The position numbers were made by a program, and so were the translations under genes. The notes beneath the pieces are model-generated. The model ran no database searches. It was given only the letters and a program-made list of their open reading frames with translations, and had not been told where the DNA came from. Below, one piece after another: positions 24,571 to 33,815 of a stretch of DNA of 64,000 nt (positions within the stretch are counted from its first letter, which is position 1; the number at the start of each line of letters is the position of its first letter). This DNA is from Phyllobacterium pellucidum (GTDB lineage Bacteria; Pseudomonadota; Alphaproteobacteria; Rhizobiales; Rhizobiaceae), in NCBI RefSeq assembly GCF_013327855.1, contig NZ_JABUMX010000004.1, positions 1 through 64,000 of the forward strand, given 5' to 3'.

Positions 24571-24921
24571 ATGCGTGGTGCAGGTGCACTCATTCTGTTA
24601 GCGACATTTGCAATGGCCGGATGTCAGTCGACAACTGGCGACGATGCGAACGCAGTTCCCGCATCAACCCTGCCGCCCGGCATGGCCGCAACCGCGACAG
24701 TGGGAGGTGGTGGTGCGCCTACAGACCTTGCCGATCTCGTCAACAAGCCCGCAAAGTCAGCCGCAAGCCAGATGACGGCACGTGGCTACGCCTCCGTGAG
24801 CTTCCAGGACAATACGGCTTACTGGTGGAACGCGAGGACCCAAGTCTGCGCCAGCGTCGTCACCGCCAACGGCAAATTCCAGTCGATAGGAACGGCGACA
24901 GCCCGCTTCTGCGGTCAGTAA
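24571..24921 (+). CDS. Small lipoprotein, unknown function
   Basis: A 116-residue protein with a lipoprotein signal peptide: MRGAGALILLATFAMAGC with the modified cysteine at position 18. The mature part has a low-complexity linker and a compact domain (SAASQMTARGYASVSFQDNTAYWWNARTQVCASVVTANGKFQSI) with two cysteines that might pair. Small lipoproteins of this pattern are frequent in rhizobia and of unknown function. GGGGGAGAGACGAAC precedes the ATG. Confidence 0.75.
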   Translation: MRGAGALILLATFAMAGCQSTTGDDANAVPASTLPPGMAATATVGGGGAPTDLADLVNKPAKSAASQMTARGYASVSFQDNTAYWWNARTQVCASVVTANGKFQSIGTATARFCGQ

Positions 24922-25073
24922 ATCCGTCTCCATTTTGCGTCGATCGTCGCCATGGGAAACAGGTTGACGCAAGCGCGGACCTGTAGAAGTGGACGCGGCA
25001 AAGCGAGGCATTGCCGATCACAAAAGGCAGGCGCAGAGTGGCGACTCGCCAATCCAGAGATGCGGTAACAGTC

Positions 25074-26051
25074 ATGGAAGAATGGGATCCGGTAGTCGTC
25101 AAAATGCTCAGCATTTTCATGCCGACTGCCTTTGAAGGGCGAGCGTCGATCAAACGACATTCGCGCTTTGTGCACTATACGACCGCAGCAAACCTCTTCC
25201 GCATTCTCGACAGGCAGCAAGTCTGGTTTCGAAATGCGAGGTGCATGAATGACGACGGTGACACGGAATACGCGGCCGCAAAGGTTCAGGAATGGCTGAA
25301 CGATAGCAGCCGCACCGCGCAACTCGCGCAGACGCTCGAATTCTGCATGCCCGGCATCTGGCAGGACGGGGTAAAGAAATTCGAGCTGTGGCTGCCGCGA
25401 TTGCGCAACGAGACCTATGTCTTGTCCGTTGCCGAGCACGATCTCGAAGAGCACTCGACCGGTCGGCTATCGCTGTGGCGGGCCTTCGACGACGAGGAAG
25501 TCGCCGTTGCCGCCGTCGTGAACGTCGCGCCATTCATACAAATGACCGATGCACTGCAGGCATATCCCGGCCCGGTGACCTACTGGACCAACAAGCAGTT
25601 TGACGACGAGTTCAAACTTGTGGCCCACCGTGTCGCTTCCAACCGGGATTTTCTGGCAAAGCTCAGCAAGGGTGCGCTCACGGAAGTCGTGTTCCTAATG
25701 CTGCTTTTCGCAGTGACTTGCTGGAAGCATCCGGGCCTGCGTGATGAGCGCGAATGGCGCGTTCTGACCAATCCCTTGCTCTGGCCTTCAAAACGGCTCT
25801 TCAAGACGCACGAGGTTATCGACCGAATCCCGCAGCCCGTCTACGCGTTGCCGCTGAAGAATGACCCGGGCAACCATTTGACCGGCATCGAACTGCCCGA
25901 ACTAATCGACCGCATCATTATCGGACCAACGGATCAGGCAGGCCCCATCAGGGATGCGATCATTGCGAAACTGGCTGAGATTGGCGTGAATGACCCGGAT
26001 TCGAAGGTTGTTGCCTCCGGCCTGCCATTGCGCACCAGCAGATTGGGCTGA
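25074..26051 (+). CDS. DUF2971-domain protein
   Basis: A protein of about 325 residues with a DUF2971 domain. The hallmark HYTTAANLFRILDRQQVWFRNARCMNDDGDTEYA lies near the N-terminus, followed by the YVLSVAEHDLEEHSTGRLSLWRAF and DEREWRVL stretches. DUF2971 proteins are scattered, often in accessory and defence-like regions; biochemical function is unknown. The start is uncertain: the ATG at 25074 has no good ribosome site, and GTG at 25038 and TTG at 25011 are in frame. No partner genes adjacent. Confidence 0.7.
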   Translation: MEEWDPVVVKMLSIFMPTAFEGRASIKRHSRFVHYTTAANLFRILDRQQVWFRNARCMNDDGDTEYAAAKVQEWLNDSSRTAQLAQTLEFCMPGIWQDGVKKFELWLPRLRNETYVLSVAEHDLEEHSTGRLSLWRAFDDEEVAVAAVVNVAPFIQMTDALQAYPGPVTYWTNKQFDDEFKLVAHRVASNRDFLAKLSKGALTEVVFLMLLFAVTCWKHPGLRDEREWRVLTNPLLWPSKRLFKTHEVIDRIPQPVYALPLKNDPGNHLTGIELPELIDRIIIGPTDQAGPIRDAIIAKLAEIGVNDPDSKVVASGLPLRTSRLG

Positions 26052-26084
26052 TCAGTGCAGGAGGGTCGGCCTCGGCCTGCCAAC

Positions 26085-26327
26085 TTACCCTTGGCTTCTC
26101 CCAAGGAGCCGGGAGACCCGCACTTCGACCGAAATAGCCACATCCTCACGACGTGCAAGCGCGAGGTCATCGATGACTTCCATCATGGCTGAAAGAATTT
26201 CGTCACGATGCCAGCCGGCATCGCACGCCCTGCCGACGAGTTCAATCACCTCGTCCTCAATCGCCAACTGACACTGATGAAATCGCGCTGGATGGGTGCG
26301 CGGGCGTTGCGGCCTTTCGATGGTCAT
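26085..26327 (-). CDS. Small hypothetical protein
   Basis: An 80-residue, probably helical, acidic cytoplasmic protein (IEDEVIELVGRACDAGWHRDEILSAMMEVIDDLALARRED). The ATG at 26327 has GGGGGA 7 bases upstream; the open frame continues to 26459 but that part looks like untranslated DNA. It converges with the DUF2971 gene, 33 bp between stops. I do not recognise a family. Confidence 0.6.
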   Translation of the reverse strand: MTIERPQRPRTHPARFHQCQLAIEDEVIELVGRACDAGWHRDEILSAMMEVIDDLALARREDVAISVEVRVSRLLGRSQG

Positions 26328-26580
26328 CGTCAGTTCCCCCCAAAGTTTAACAGCACGCGTTCCAGCATGAGCAGCGCATCGCCGGGAAGTGCCTCTTTGG
26401 GTTTTAACGTAGCGCGCACCCACGCGTCTATCCATATGCGATTTTATTCGTCGCATCACGATTCAGTCAACGCGCCGAAGCGGCGTTGCCGAGTGAGGTT
26501 TTTGGGCGCCAGAGCTAATTTGCTCCAGTTTCGCGCAATGTCTGACCGGACCCTGTTCGGGACTATCGAACAATCTGAAA

Positions 26581-26613
26581 TGTCACGGCGCAGCAAAACG
26601 CCGCGCCGTGACA
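26581..26613 (-). terminator. Terminator of glnII
   Basis: TGTCACGGCGC and GCGCCGTGACA form a perfect 11-bp stem (loop about 11 bases), starting 6 bp after the glnII stop. On the minus strand it is followed by a short T run. Confidence 0.65.
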
Positions 26614-26619
26614 ATGGAT

Positions 26620-27666
26620 TTATTCGGCTGCGGCGAGCCGCTGCTCGATTTCAACCGGAACCGAAGCGATCGTCTTGAGGATCTGCGAAGCGATCTCGTA
26701 GGGGTTGCCCTGGGAATTCGGACGGCGATCTTCCAGATAACCGCGGTAGCCGCTGTTGACGAAGCTGTGCGGAACGCGGATCGAGGCACCACGGTCGGCA
26801 ATGCCGTAGCTGAACGTGTGGATCGACTGAGTTTCGTGCTTGCCCGTCAGGCGCATGTGGTTGTCCGGGCCATAGACGGCGATGTGATCGGCGCGCGCCG
26901 ATTCAAATGCTGCCATCAGGTCCTCGAAATACTCCTTGCCGCCAACTTCGCGCATGTAGGTGGTCGAGAAGTTGGCATGCATGCCCGAGCCGTTCCAGTC
27001 CGTATCGCCGAGCGGCTTGCAGTGCCATTCGATGTCGATTCCATACTTTTCGGTCAGGCGGAGCATCAGGTAACGTGCGAGCCAGACTTCGTCGGCAGCC
27101 TTCCTGGAGCCCTTTCCGAAAATCTGGAATTCCCACTGGCCCTTGGCGACTTCGGCGTTGATGCCTTCATGATTGATGCCGGCAGCAAGGCACACGTCGA
27201 GGTGTTCTTCAACGATCTTGCGGGCGACGTCGCCGACATTGCTATAACCAACGCCTGTATAGTACGGCCCTTGCGGCGCCGGGTAACCGGCTTCCGGGAA
27301 ACCGAGCGGACGACCGTTTTTGTAGAAGAAGTATTCCTGTTCGAAGCCGAACCAGGCGCCGTCATCGTCAAGGACGGTTGCGCGCTTATTGGAAACGTGC
27401 GGTGTGACGCCATCTGGCATCATGACTTCGCACATGACGAGAACGCCGTTCGTGCGCTCCGGATCCGGATAAACGGCAACCGGCTTCAACACGCAATCCG
27501 AGCTGCGGCCTTCGGCCTGATTGGTGGAGCTGCCATCGAAGCCCCAGAGAGGAAGCTGTTCAAGCGTGGGGAATTCCGCGAATTCCTTTATCTGCGTCTT
27601 GCCGCGAAGATTCTGTACCGGTTCGTGACCGTCGAGCCAGATGTACTCGAGCTTGTATTTTGTCAT
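26620..27666 (-). CDS. glnII: Glutamine synthetase II (eukaryotic type)
   Basis: A 348-residue GSII, the short eukaryotic-type glutamine synthetase characteristic of rhizobia and some actinomycetes. Motifs are FDGSSTNQAEG, FGFEQEYFFYKNGRPLGFP, AGINHEGINAEVAKGQWEFQI, DWNGSGMHANFST and SIRVPHSF. It condenses glutamate and ammonia using ATP. Unlike GSI it lacks the adenylylation site; in rhizobia it is controlled transcriptionally by NtrC. A textbook sigma-54 promoter 90 bp upstream agrees. The ATG at 27666 matches the family start MTKYKLEYIWLDG. Confidence 0.96.
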   Translation of the reverse strand: MTKYKLEYIWLDGHEPVQNLRGKTQIKEFAEFPTLEQLPLWGFDGSSTNQAEGRSSDCVLKPVAVYPDPERTNGVLVMCEVMMPDGVTPHVSNKRATVLDDDGAWFGFEQEYFFYKNGRPLGFPEAGYPAPQGPYYTGVGYSNVGDVARKIVEEHLDVCLAAGINHEGINAEVAKGQWEFQIFGKGSRKAADEVWLARYLMLRLTEKYGIDIEWHCKPLGDTDWNGSGMHANFSTTYMREVGGKEYFEDLMAAFESARADHIAVYGPDNHMRLTGKHETQSIHTFSYGIADRGASIRVPHSFVNSGYRGYLEDRRPNSQGNPYEIASQILKTIASVPVEIEQRLAAAE

Positions 27667-27755
27667 TTTGCGTTCTCTCACACGTAATTTGCCTAGTGAT
27701 CCTGCCGCAAGCGTCTCGTTGATTTGGGCGCGACTTGCTGGATGATTTCATTAAA

Positions 27756-27770
27756 GCAATTTGTGTGCCA
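27756..27770 (-). promoter_or_regulatory. Sigma-54 (-24/-12) promoter of glnII
   Basis: The minus strand reads TGGCACACAAATTGC followed by T, a perfect match to TGGCAC-N5-TTGCW. It lies 90 bp before the glnII ATG, predicting a leader of roughly 75-80 bases. No NtrC site was identified with confidence in the DNA further upstream. Confidence 0.88.
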
Positions 27771-27948
27771 ACTGACGCGATGGGTGTGGGGCGCCGGGCA
27801 AAATCGAGGAATCGCCGGTTTCGTGAACGGCTCACGCCCGCCGACGACCCGATGCCCTTTCGTCGATGACATATATATCGGCCTACGCTCAAAAATTCGA
27901 CACGTAAGGGCGTCGATTTGCCTATGTTTTGAGCAGGTTGGGGGGGCG

Positions 27949-30900
27949 TTACTCTGCTGCCTCGGGAACATGGGCGCTACGCGACAGCCGCTTTGCGGCC
28001 TTGCCGAGAAGCCGCGACAGGTCTTCCATATAGAGGAAGATCACCGGCGTGATGAACAGCGTAAGTATCTGGGAAACGATGAGGCCGCCGACAACCGCGA
28101 CACCGAGCGGCTGACGCAACTCGGAACTTGCGCCTGCACCAATCGCGATTGGAATTGTGCCCATCAATGCAGCAAGCGTCGTCATCATGATAGGCCGGAA
28201 ACGGACAAGGCACGCTTGGCGGATGGCATCAAGCGACGTTTCGCCCGCCCTTTGCCGGACCAGCGCGAAGTCGATCATCATGATGGCGTTTTTCTTGACG
28301 ATACCGATCAGCATCAGGATGCCGATGATGGCGATGACGCTGAGGTCGTAGCCGAAGAGCTCGAGTGTGGCCAGCGCGCCTGCGGCAGCAGCGGGCAGTC
28401 CGGTCAGGATGGTCAGCGGGTGAACGAAGCTCTCGTAGAGAATTCCAAGCACAATGTAGATCGTCAAAATCGCCGCGCCGACAAGCAAGCCCTGATTTGC
28501 CAGCGATTGCTCGAATACCTGGGCCGTTCCCGTGAAGGTGGAGGTTATCGTCGTTGGCACGCCGAGCTGCGTCTTCAGCGTGTCGAGTTCCTGTATCGCC
28601 TGACCGAGCGACACGCCCTGCGGCAGGTTGAACGAGATCGTGACTGCGGGGAGCTGGCCGAGCTGGTTGACTGCAAGGAGACCCGTGGTGCGCTCCACCC
28701 GGGCGAAGGCAGAAAGCGGAATGAGCTTGTTGGTCGTGGTCGAGCGGATCTGCATCTGGTCGAGCTTGTCGGCTGTCCACGGAATATCGGGGTCAAGCTC
28801 GACGATGACCTCGTAGCTGTCGCCTGTGGCGAAGATGGTCGATGCCTGGTTCGTGCCGAACGCGTAATAAAGCGTATTACGAAGCTGGTCCGAATTGATG
28901 CCGAGCAATTGCGCCTTGTCGTGATCGATGACGAGGTTGGCCTGTAGGGCATTGTTCTGCAGATTGCTCGACACATCCACGAATGTCTGCCGCTCCTGCT
29001 GCATGGCGAGCAGCATTTTTTGCGACCAGGGATAGAGATCCGTCGAACTGACACTCTGCAGTACATATTGATACTGTGCATTCGAGGATACGCCGCCGAT
29101 ACGCAGGTTCTGAACGGCGACGGGATAGCTGGTAATGCCCGGAATTTTTGCCAGCGTCTGCCGCAGGTCACGCAGAAGTTCTTCCAACGGCATCCGTTCG
29201 GACTTCGGCTTCAGCTCCACGAACAGCCGCCCTTGATTGAGGCTTGCGGAGTTGAAACCGCCGCCTACGCTGGAAACCACATGGGCAACATAGGGACGGC
29301 CGGATACGGCACTCGCCACCTGCTTTTGCAGTGCCACCATCGCATCATAAGAGATGTCCTGCCGCGCTTCCGTCGAGATGGATAGTTGTCCGATATCTTC
29401 GGTCGGAAGGAAGCCCTTGTTGATCGTCGAAAAGAGGTAGACCGTGGCGACAACGGTCAGAAGGAAAACGACAAGGATGACTGGACGGGCACGCAGGCAA
29501 ATGTCGAGCAGGCGCCCATAACCTCCCTGAACAGCGTCGAATATGCGTTCGGTCAGGGGTGGCTTCTTCTTTTCCGTCTCGTTCTGGTGGCCGCGCAATT
29601 GACTGCAGAGCATCGGCGTCAGCGTGAGCGATATAAGAGCCGAGGCGCAGATCGCAACGGTGACGACGACCGCGAATTCATTGAATATGCGTCCGACGAC
29701 GCCGCCCATCAAAAGGATGGGAATGAACACCGCCACCAGCGAAGTGGTGATTGAAATAATGGTAAAGCCGATCTCCTCGCTGCCCTTCAGCGCCGCTTCG
29801 AATGGGGGCATCCCCTCTTCGATATGCCGGGTTATGTTTTCGAGCATGACGATGGCGTCGTCGACGACGAGACCCACCGAAAGTGTCAGACCCAGAAGCG
29901 AAATATTGTCGATGGAAAAGCCGAGGACATACATCGCCCCGAGCGTGGCGATAAGCGACAGGGGAACCGCGACGACGGGAATCAGCGTAGCGGAGAGCCG
30001 GCGCAAGAAGACGAAGATCACCAATATAACAAGGGCAATCGTCAGAAGCAGGGTGAACTGCACATCGGAGACGGCCTGGCGGATGGATGCCGAACGATCG
30101 TTGACGATATGAATGCTGGCCGATGGGCCGAGATCCTTTTCGAACTGCGGCAGGATTTCGCGCACGCGGTCCACCACGTCTACCGTATTGGCGCCGGGCT
30201 GCCGGAACACGGCCAGCACTAGCGATGGCTTGCCGTCATAGCGGCTCTCGGTCTGGGTCGTCGCGACCGAATCGATGACGCGCGCTACATCGCCGAGCCG
30301 CACCATCTTTCCGTTGGGCGCGGCAACGATGATCTGACGGAAAGTATCAGCGTTTTCCGCCTGGGTATTGGCCTGGATCGCCATCTGCTGCGTCGGGCTC
30401 GATATGGTGCCGACCGGAGCAATCGAGTTCTTCGCCGCCACCGCGGTGGTCAATTCGTCGAGGCCGATGCCGCGCGCCGTTGCCGCATTGGGATCGACTT
30501 CGACGCGCACCGCATATTGCTTGGTACCCAGAACCTGGACTTCGCCAACACCGCTGATCGTCGAGAAAGCCGGCGACATGACATTTTCGGCGTAGTCGTC
30601 GAGCTTCGAGAGCTGCATCGTGTCGCTCTGCAACGCAACGAGAACCACCGGTGCATCGGCGGGATTGGTCTTCCGGTAGCTCGGCGGGGTCGTCATATTC
30701 GGCGGCAGGCGGCGGAGCGTACTGGCGATCGCCGCTTCGACATCGGCTGCGGCCTGGTCGATGTCGCGGTTGAGATCGAATTCGAGCGTGATCTGGGTCG
30801 AGCCGAGCGTGCTTGTCGAACTGATCGTCGAAATGGCCTGGATTGTTGAAAACTGCTTGATAAGCGGCGTTGCGACCGCATTGGCCATCGTATCGGGCGA

Positions 30901-31062
30901 TGCACCGGGGAGCTTCGCCGAAACCGTTACGATGGGAAAATCGACCTGCGGCAGGGCCGCAACCGGCAGGAACTTATAGGCAAATATCCCCGAAGCTGCG
31001 AGTGCGACGGACAATAGTATCGTCGCAATCGGCCGCCGGATGAAGAGTGCAGAAAGATTCAT
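27949..31062 (-). CDS. RND multidrug efflux permease (HAE1, MdtB/MdtC-like)
   Basis: A 1037-residue inner-membrane proton antiporter of the AcrB/MdtBC class with twelve predicted helices and two large periplasmic loops. It begins MNLSALFIRRPIATILLSVALAASGIFAYKFLPVAALPQVDFP. Transmembrane helix 4 carries the proton-relay aspartate pair in LSVGLVVDDAIVMLENI. The C-terminal half repeats the fold (IGIVKKNAIMMIDFAL). Its start overlaps the stop of the membrane-fusion gene (ATGA). No outer-membrane TolC-type gene is adjacent, so it probably uses a shared one. Confidence 0.93.
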   Translation of the reverse strand: MNLSALFIRRPIATILLSVALAASGIFAYKFLPVAALPQVDFPIVTVSAKLPGASPDTMANAVATPLIKQFSTIQAISTISSTSTLGSTQITLEFDLNRDIDQAAADVEAAIASTLRRLPPNMTTPPSYRKTNPADAPVVLVALQSDTMQLSKLDDYAENVMSPAFSTISGVGEVQVLGTKQYAVRVEVDPNAATARGIGLDELTTAVAAKNSIAPVGTISSPTQQMAIQANTQAENADTFRQIIVAAPNGKMVRLGDVARVIDSVATTQTESRYDGKPSLVLAVFRQPGANTVDVVDRVREILPQFEKDLGPSASIHIVNDRSASIRQAVSDVQFTLLLTIALVILVIFVFLRRLSATLIPVVAVPLSLIATLGAMYVLGFSIDNISLLGLTLSVGLVVDDAIVMLENITRHIEEGMPPFEAALKGSEEIGFTIISITTSLVAVFIPILLMGGVVGRIFNEFAVVVTVAICASALISLTLTPMLCSQLRGHQNETEKKKPPLTERIFDAVQGGYGRLLDICLRARPVILVVFLLTVVATVYLFSTINKGFLPTEDIGQLSISTEARQDISYDAMVALQKQVASAVSGRPYVAHVVSSVGGGFNSASLNQGRLFVELKPKSERMPLEELLRDLRQTLAKIPGITSYPVAVQNLRIGGVSSNAQYQYVLQSVSSTDLYPWSQKMLLAMQQERQTFVDVSSNLQNNALQANLVIDHDKAQLLGINSDQLRNTLYYAFGTNQASTIFATGDSYEVIVELDPDIPWTADKLDQMQIRSTTTNKLIPLSAFARVERTTGLLAVNQLGQLPAVTISFNLPQGVSLGQAIQELDTLKTQLGVPTTITSTFTGTAQVFEQSLANQGLLVGAAILTIYIVLGILYESFVHPLTILTGLPAAAAGALATLELFGYDLSVIAIIGILMLIGIVKKNAIMMIDFALVRQRAGETSLDAIRQACLVRFRPIMMTTLAALMGTIPIAIGAGASSELRQPLGVAVVGGLIVSQILTLFITPVIFLYMEDLSRLLGKAAKRLSRSAHVPEAAE

Positions 31063-32309
31063 TGGGCGGCCTCGACGCTCAGCGCCTTGTTGTCACTGCC
31101 AGGGTCTGGCACGGGGGCTGCTTGCGCCTCCTTCGTCGTCGTTTGCACAGTCGCCCCGTCCTGGAGGTGCAATTGGCCGTCAACCACGACCTGATCGCCG
31201 GGCTGGATGCCCGATGCGATGACAGCGGTTTCGCCGACGGTATTGGCGAGCGTCACGTTCTGCATAGCCACTTTCTTGTCGGGATGGACAAGGAAGACAA
31301 ATGAGCCGCTATTGCCCTGCTGCACGGCGATAAGGGGAACAGTCGTCGCATCCTTCTGCAGACTGAGATCGACAACGGTTTTCACATATTGCCCGGGCCA
31401 AAGCGCTCCATCCTCATTGGCAATATCGGCCTTGAGGACGATGGTGCCGGAGGCGGTGTCGACGCTGGAATCGATGAAGTTGAGCGTCCCGGTCGCGATA
31501 ACATCATTGCTGCCCGGAAGCTTTATCTGGACGGACGCCGGATGACTGGCGACCGCCGCCCGCAACGCCGGCAAATCGCTTTCGGCAAGCGTGAACGCGA
31601 CGCGCAGCGGAGCCATGCGGGTGATCGTCAAAAGGTTCGTCGTATCGGCGGTGCGTACCAGATTGCCGACGGAGGTATTGACGACCCCGACGCGGCCGTC
31701 GATCGGAGCCTTGATCGTCGTATAAGAAAGTTGGACCTGATCCGCCGCGATTTGCGCCTTGTCCATATCGATCGTCGCCTCGATGACCTTTACCGCGGCA
31801 TCCGCCTGATAGGCCTGCTGGTCCGTACCCACACGTTGCTTGGCAAGATCCTGCGCGCCCGAAAGATCGAGTTTCGCCGACACGAGGCTGGCTTCATCCT
31901 TCGCAAGCAAGGACTGGTCCTTGGCAAGCGTTGCATTGAGCGCTCGATCGTCCAGTTTGAAAAGCACGTCGCCGGCTTTGATCATCTGGCCATCGATGAC
32001 GTGCTTTTCGACCACGACGCCGTCAATCTGCGGGCGAACCGCGACGGTCTCGATGGGCTCGATCGACCCGACGACCGTTTTCGTTACCGGAACGTCCTCT
32101 TTCTTCGCCTCTGCAACCACGACGAGTGGCACGATGGCATTGCGCTTCTTTGTCTGCGCCTGTGCATTGCCCCCGCTTGCGGAGAGCGAGCCTGTCGGCA
32201 TTGCGCCCTTGTCCGGTGCAGAGGCACGAAGCGAGAGTTCGGGATAGGCGAGAAAATAGCCGACGCCGATCATGACCGGAATGGCGATCACAAGGCCTAT
32301 ACGCTTCAT
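31059..32309 (-). CDS. RND efflux membrane-fusion (periplasmic adaptor) protein
   Basis: A 416-residue adaptor of the MdtA/AcrA type. An N-terminal membrane anchor (MKRIGLVIAIPVMIGVGYFLAY) without a lipobox is followed by the barrel-sandwich segment VVGSIEPIETVAVRPQIDGVVVEKHVIDGQMIKAGDVLFKLDD. Next come an alpha-hairpin and the second lipoyl half TTIKAPIDGRVGVVNTSVGNLV. It links the permease with an outer-membrane channel. The ATG at 32309 fits family length; upstream residues in the open frame lack a signal-like start. A 23-bp palindrome 59 bp upstream is a likely operator. Confidence 0.9.
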   Translation of the reverse strand: MKRIGLVIAIPVMIGVGYFLAYPELSLRASAPDKGAMPTGSLSASGGNAQAQTKKRNAIVPLVVVAEAKKEDVPVTKTVVGSIEPIETVAVRPQIDGVVVEKHVIDGQMIKAGDVLFKLDDRALNATLAKDQSLLAKDEASLVSAKLDLSGAQDLAKQRVGTDQQAYQADAAVKVIEATIDMDKAQIAADQVQLSYTTIKAPIDGRVGVVNTSVGNLVRTADTTNLLTITRMAPLRVAFTLAESDLPALRAAVASHPASVQIKLPGSNDVIATGTLNFIDSSVDTASGTIVLKADIANEDGALWPGQYVKTVVDLSLQKDATTVPLIAVQQGNSGSFVFLVHPDKKVAMQNVTLANTVGETAVIASGIQPGDQVVVDGQLHLQDGATVQTTTKEAQAAPVPDPGSDNKALSVEAAQ

Positions 32310-32367
32310 GAGGTGTTCTCTTTCTCGAACTCTATCGAACATGTCAGAACTACCCCTCCGGCAGCCC

Positions 32368-32390
32368 ATTACAAATTATAGTTTTGTAAT
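32368..32390. promoter_or_regulatory. Palindromic operator for the RND pump
   Basis: ATTACAAA and TTTGTAAT flank a 7-bp AT-rich spacer, giving a 23-bp inverted repeat 59 bp before the adaptor gene. Shape and AT content resemble operators of TetR/AcrR-type efflux repressors. No such repressor gene is adjacent. Confidence 0.6.
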
Positions 32391-32620
32391 ATTCATAAGG
32401 TGCACGGCTTCGTTTCACGTCCCACCTATAGGCGGCAATTGGGTTTTTCGCGGGGCGCGGGCCAGCCATCAACTGTCGGTCACGCAATTGTTACGATTTA
32501 ACCCAGGTTGCGAAGGGTTGGATGAACCTGCGACGTCGACGGTGCCCGCAGGCGAAAAACGCTTCACTGAATTTTTCGCTTGTCACGGGACTGTTATAAA
32601 AAGACAGTACAAGGAAAATA

Positions 32621-32638
32621 ATTGCGCAGCTGTGCAAT
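32621..32638. promoter_or_regulatory. LacI-type operator before the ABC ATPase
   Basis: ATTGCGCAGCTGTGCAAT is an 18-bp palindrome with a single mismatched pair, ending 12 bp before the ATG. It is a candidate site for the LacI-family protein encoded at the end of this operon. Binding this close to the start would block transcription or elongation. Confidence 0.5.
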
Positions 32639-32650
32639 ACGGGGAAGAAA

Positions 32651-33730
32651 ATGACCAGGCAGGCTTTTCTCAAGGTAGAGAATCTCAGTGTAGGCTATGG
32701 CGGGACAACCGTGCTGACCGATCTTGACCTTTCGATCGGCAAGGGCGAATTCGTGGCGCTTCTCGGCTCGTCCGGCTGCGGGAAGACAACACTCTTAAGA
32801 ACAATCGCCGGCTTTGCCAAACCCTCGGCCGGAGCAGTCTCGGTCGCCGGACGCGACGTAACGCAATTGCCTCCGGACAAACGCGGCATGGCTCTCGTCT
32901 TTCAATCCTACGCGCTGTGGCCGCACATGACGGTCGCGCAGAACATCGGCTACGGACTGAAGCTGCAGGGGCGCTCGCGTGGTGAGATCGAAAAGCGGGT
33001 GACCGAAATGCAGGCGCTGCTTGGCCTTGGCGGCCTTGGCAGTCGCAAACCCGGCCAGCTTTCAGGCGGCCAACGCCAGCGCGTGGCGCTTGGCCGGGCA
33101 CTGGCGATCGATCCCGAAATCCTGCTCCTCGATGAGCCCTTGTCAAACCTCGATGCGCGGATCCGGCTGACAGTGCGCCATGAAATTCGCTCGCTGCAGA
33201 AGCGGCTCGGCATCACCGCCATTCATGTCACCCATGATCGAGAAGAGGCCATGGTAATGGCCGATCGCATCGTCATCATGAACGCGGGGCGCATCGAACA
33301 GCAGGGAACGCCGGAAGACGTCTACAACAGGCCGGCTTCACCCTTCGTTGCCGCCTTCATGGGCGCCGAAAACCTTCTGACAATGCAGGCAAGGGTGAGC
33401 GGCGAACATATCGAGCTGATGGAGAGCGCGATGAGCCCACCGACCGTGACAGGACGTGGCGGCCGGGACGTCACAAGCGGGCCGGTTGAACTGCGTTTTC
33501 GCGCCGAGGCCGCGAGCCTCGTCCGCAACGGCGAGAAGACGACGCCTGCAGCTGGCGCCCTCGAGTTGCGCGGCCAGGTGGCAAGCGTCACCTATCCCGG
33601 CGGACATTGGCGCCATGCCGTGCATCTCGGCAACCAGGAGATTCTCGTCGACGCCGACCGGCCCTTCGATCAGGGCGAAACAGTGAAGGTACATGTGCCG
33701 GAGAGTTCGCTCTTCATCTTCAACGCGTGA
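32651..33730 (+). CDS. ABC importer ATPase (Fe3+/polyamine/phosphonate class)
   Basis: A 359-residue ATPase of the PotA/FbpC/PhnT class. Walker A GSSGCGKTT is at 39-47, the Q loop in VFQSYALWPHM near 84, the signature LSGGQ at 137-141, Walker B ILLLDEP near 157, and a C-terminal TOBE-like domain after residue 240. It powers the two permeases and binding protein that follow. ATG choice is the first in frame; AAAATG context follows GGGGAAG. The operon continues with binding protein, two permeases, LacI regulator and phosphodiesterase. Confidence 0.9.
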   Translation: MTRQAFLKVENLSVGYGGTTVLTDLDLSIGKGEFVALLGSSGCGKTTLLRTIAGFAKPSAGAVSVAGRDVTQLPPDKRGMALVFQSYALWPHMTVAQNIGYGLKLQGRSRGEIEKRVTEMQALLGLGGLGSRKPGQLSGGQRQRVALGRALAIDPEILLLDEPLSNLDARIRLTVRHEIRSLQKRLGITAIHVTHDREEAMVMADRIVIMNAGRIEQQGTPEDVYNRPASPFVAAFMGAENLLTMQARVSGEHIELMESAMSPPTVTGRGGRDVTSGPVELRFRAEAASLVRNGEKTTPAAGALELRGQVASVTYPGGHWRHAVHLGNQEILVDADRPFDQGETVKVHVPESSLFIFNA

Positions 33731-33815
33731 TGGAGTTCGCACGGAGTTATGGCGCCCTACCTAAGTGCGCCAGGGAATAGAGTTGATAACCAAATCTTGC
33801 TCAGGGAGTTACGGA

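Larger units (their letters stand above)
32310..32650. other. Divergent control region between the RND pump and ABC operon
   Basis: About 341 bp without a convincing gene. It contains the TetR-type palindrome at 32368-32390 near the pump gene and the LacI-type near-palindrome at 32621-32638 near the ABC gene. The middle part is unremarkable. Confidence 0.6.

Noticed and set aside
27693..27971. 92-codon minus-strand frame upstream of glnII
   Set aside because: It covers the sigma-54 promoter and has random-looking composition.
27724..28947. 407-codon plus-strand frame crossing the glnII promoter and the RND gene
   Set aside because: It spans the sigma-54 promoter and the certain RND gene and has no family features.
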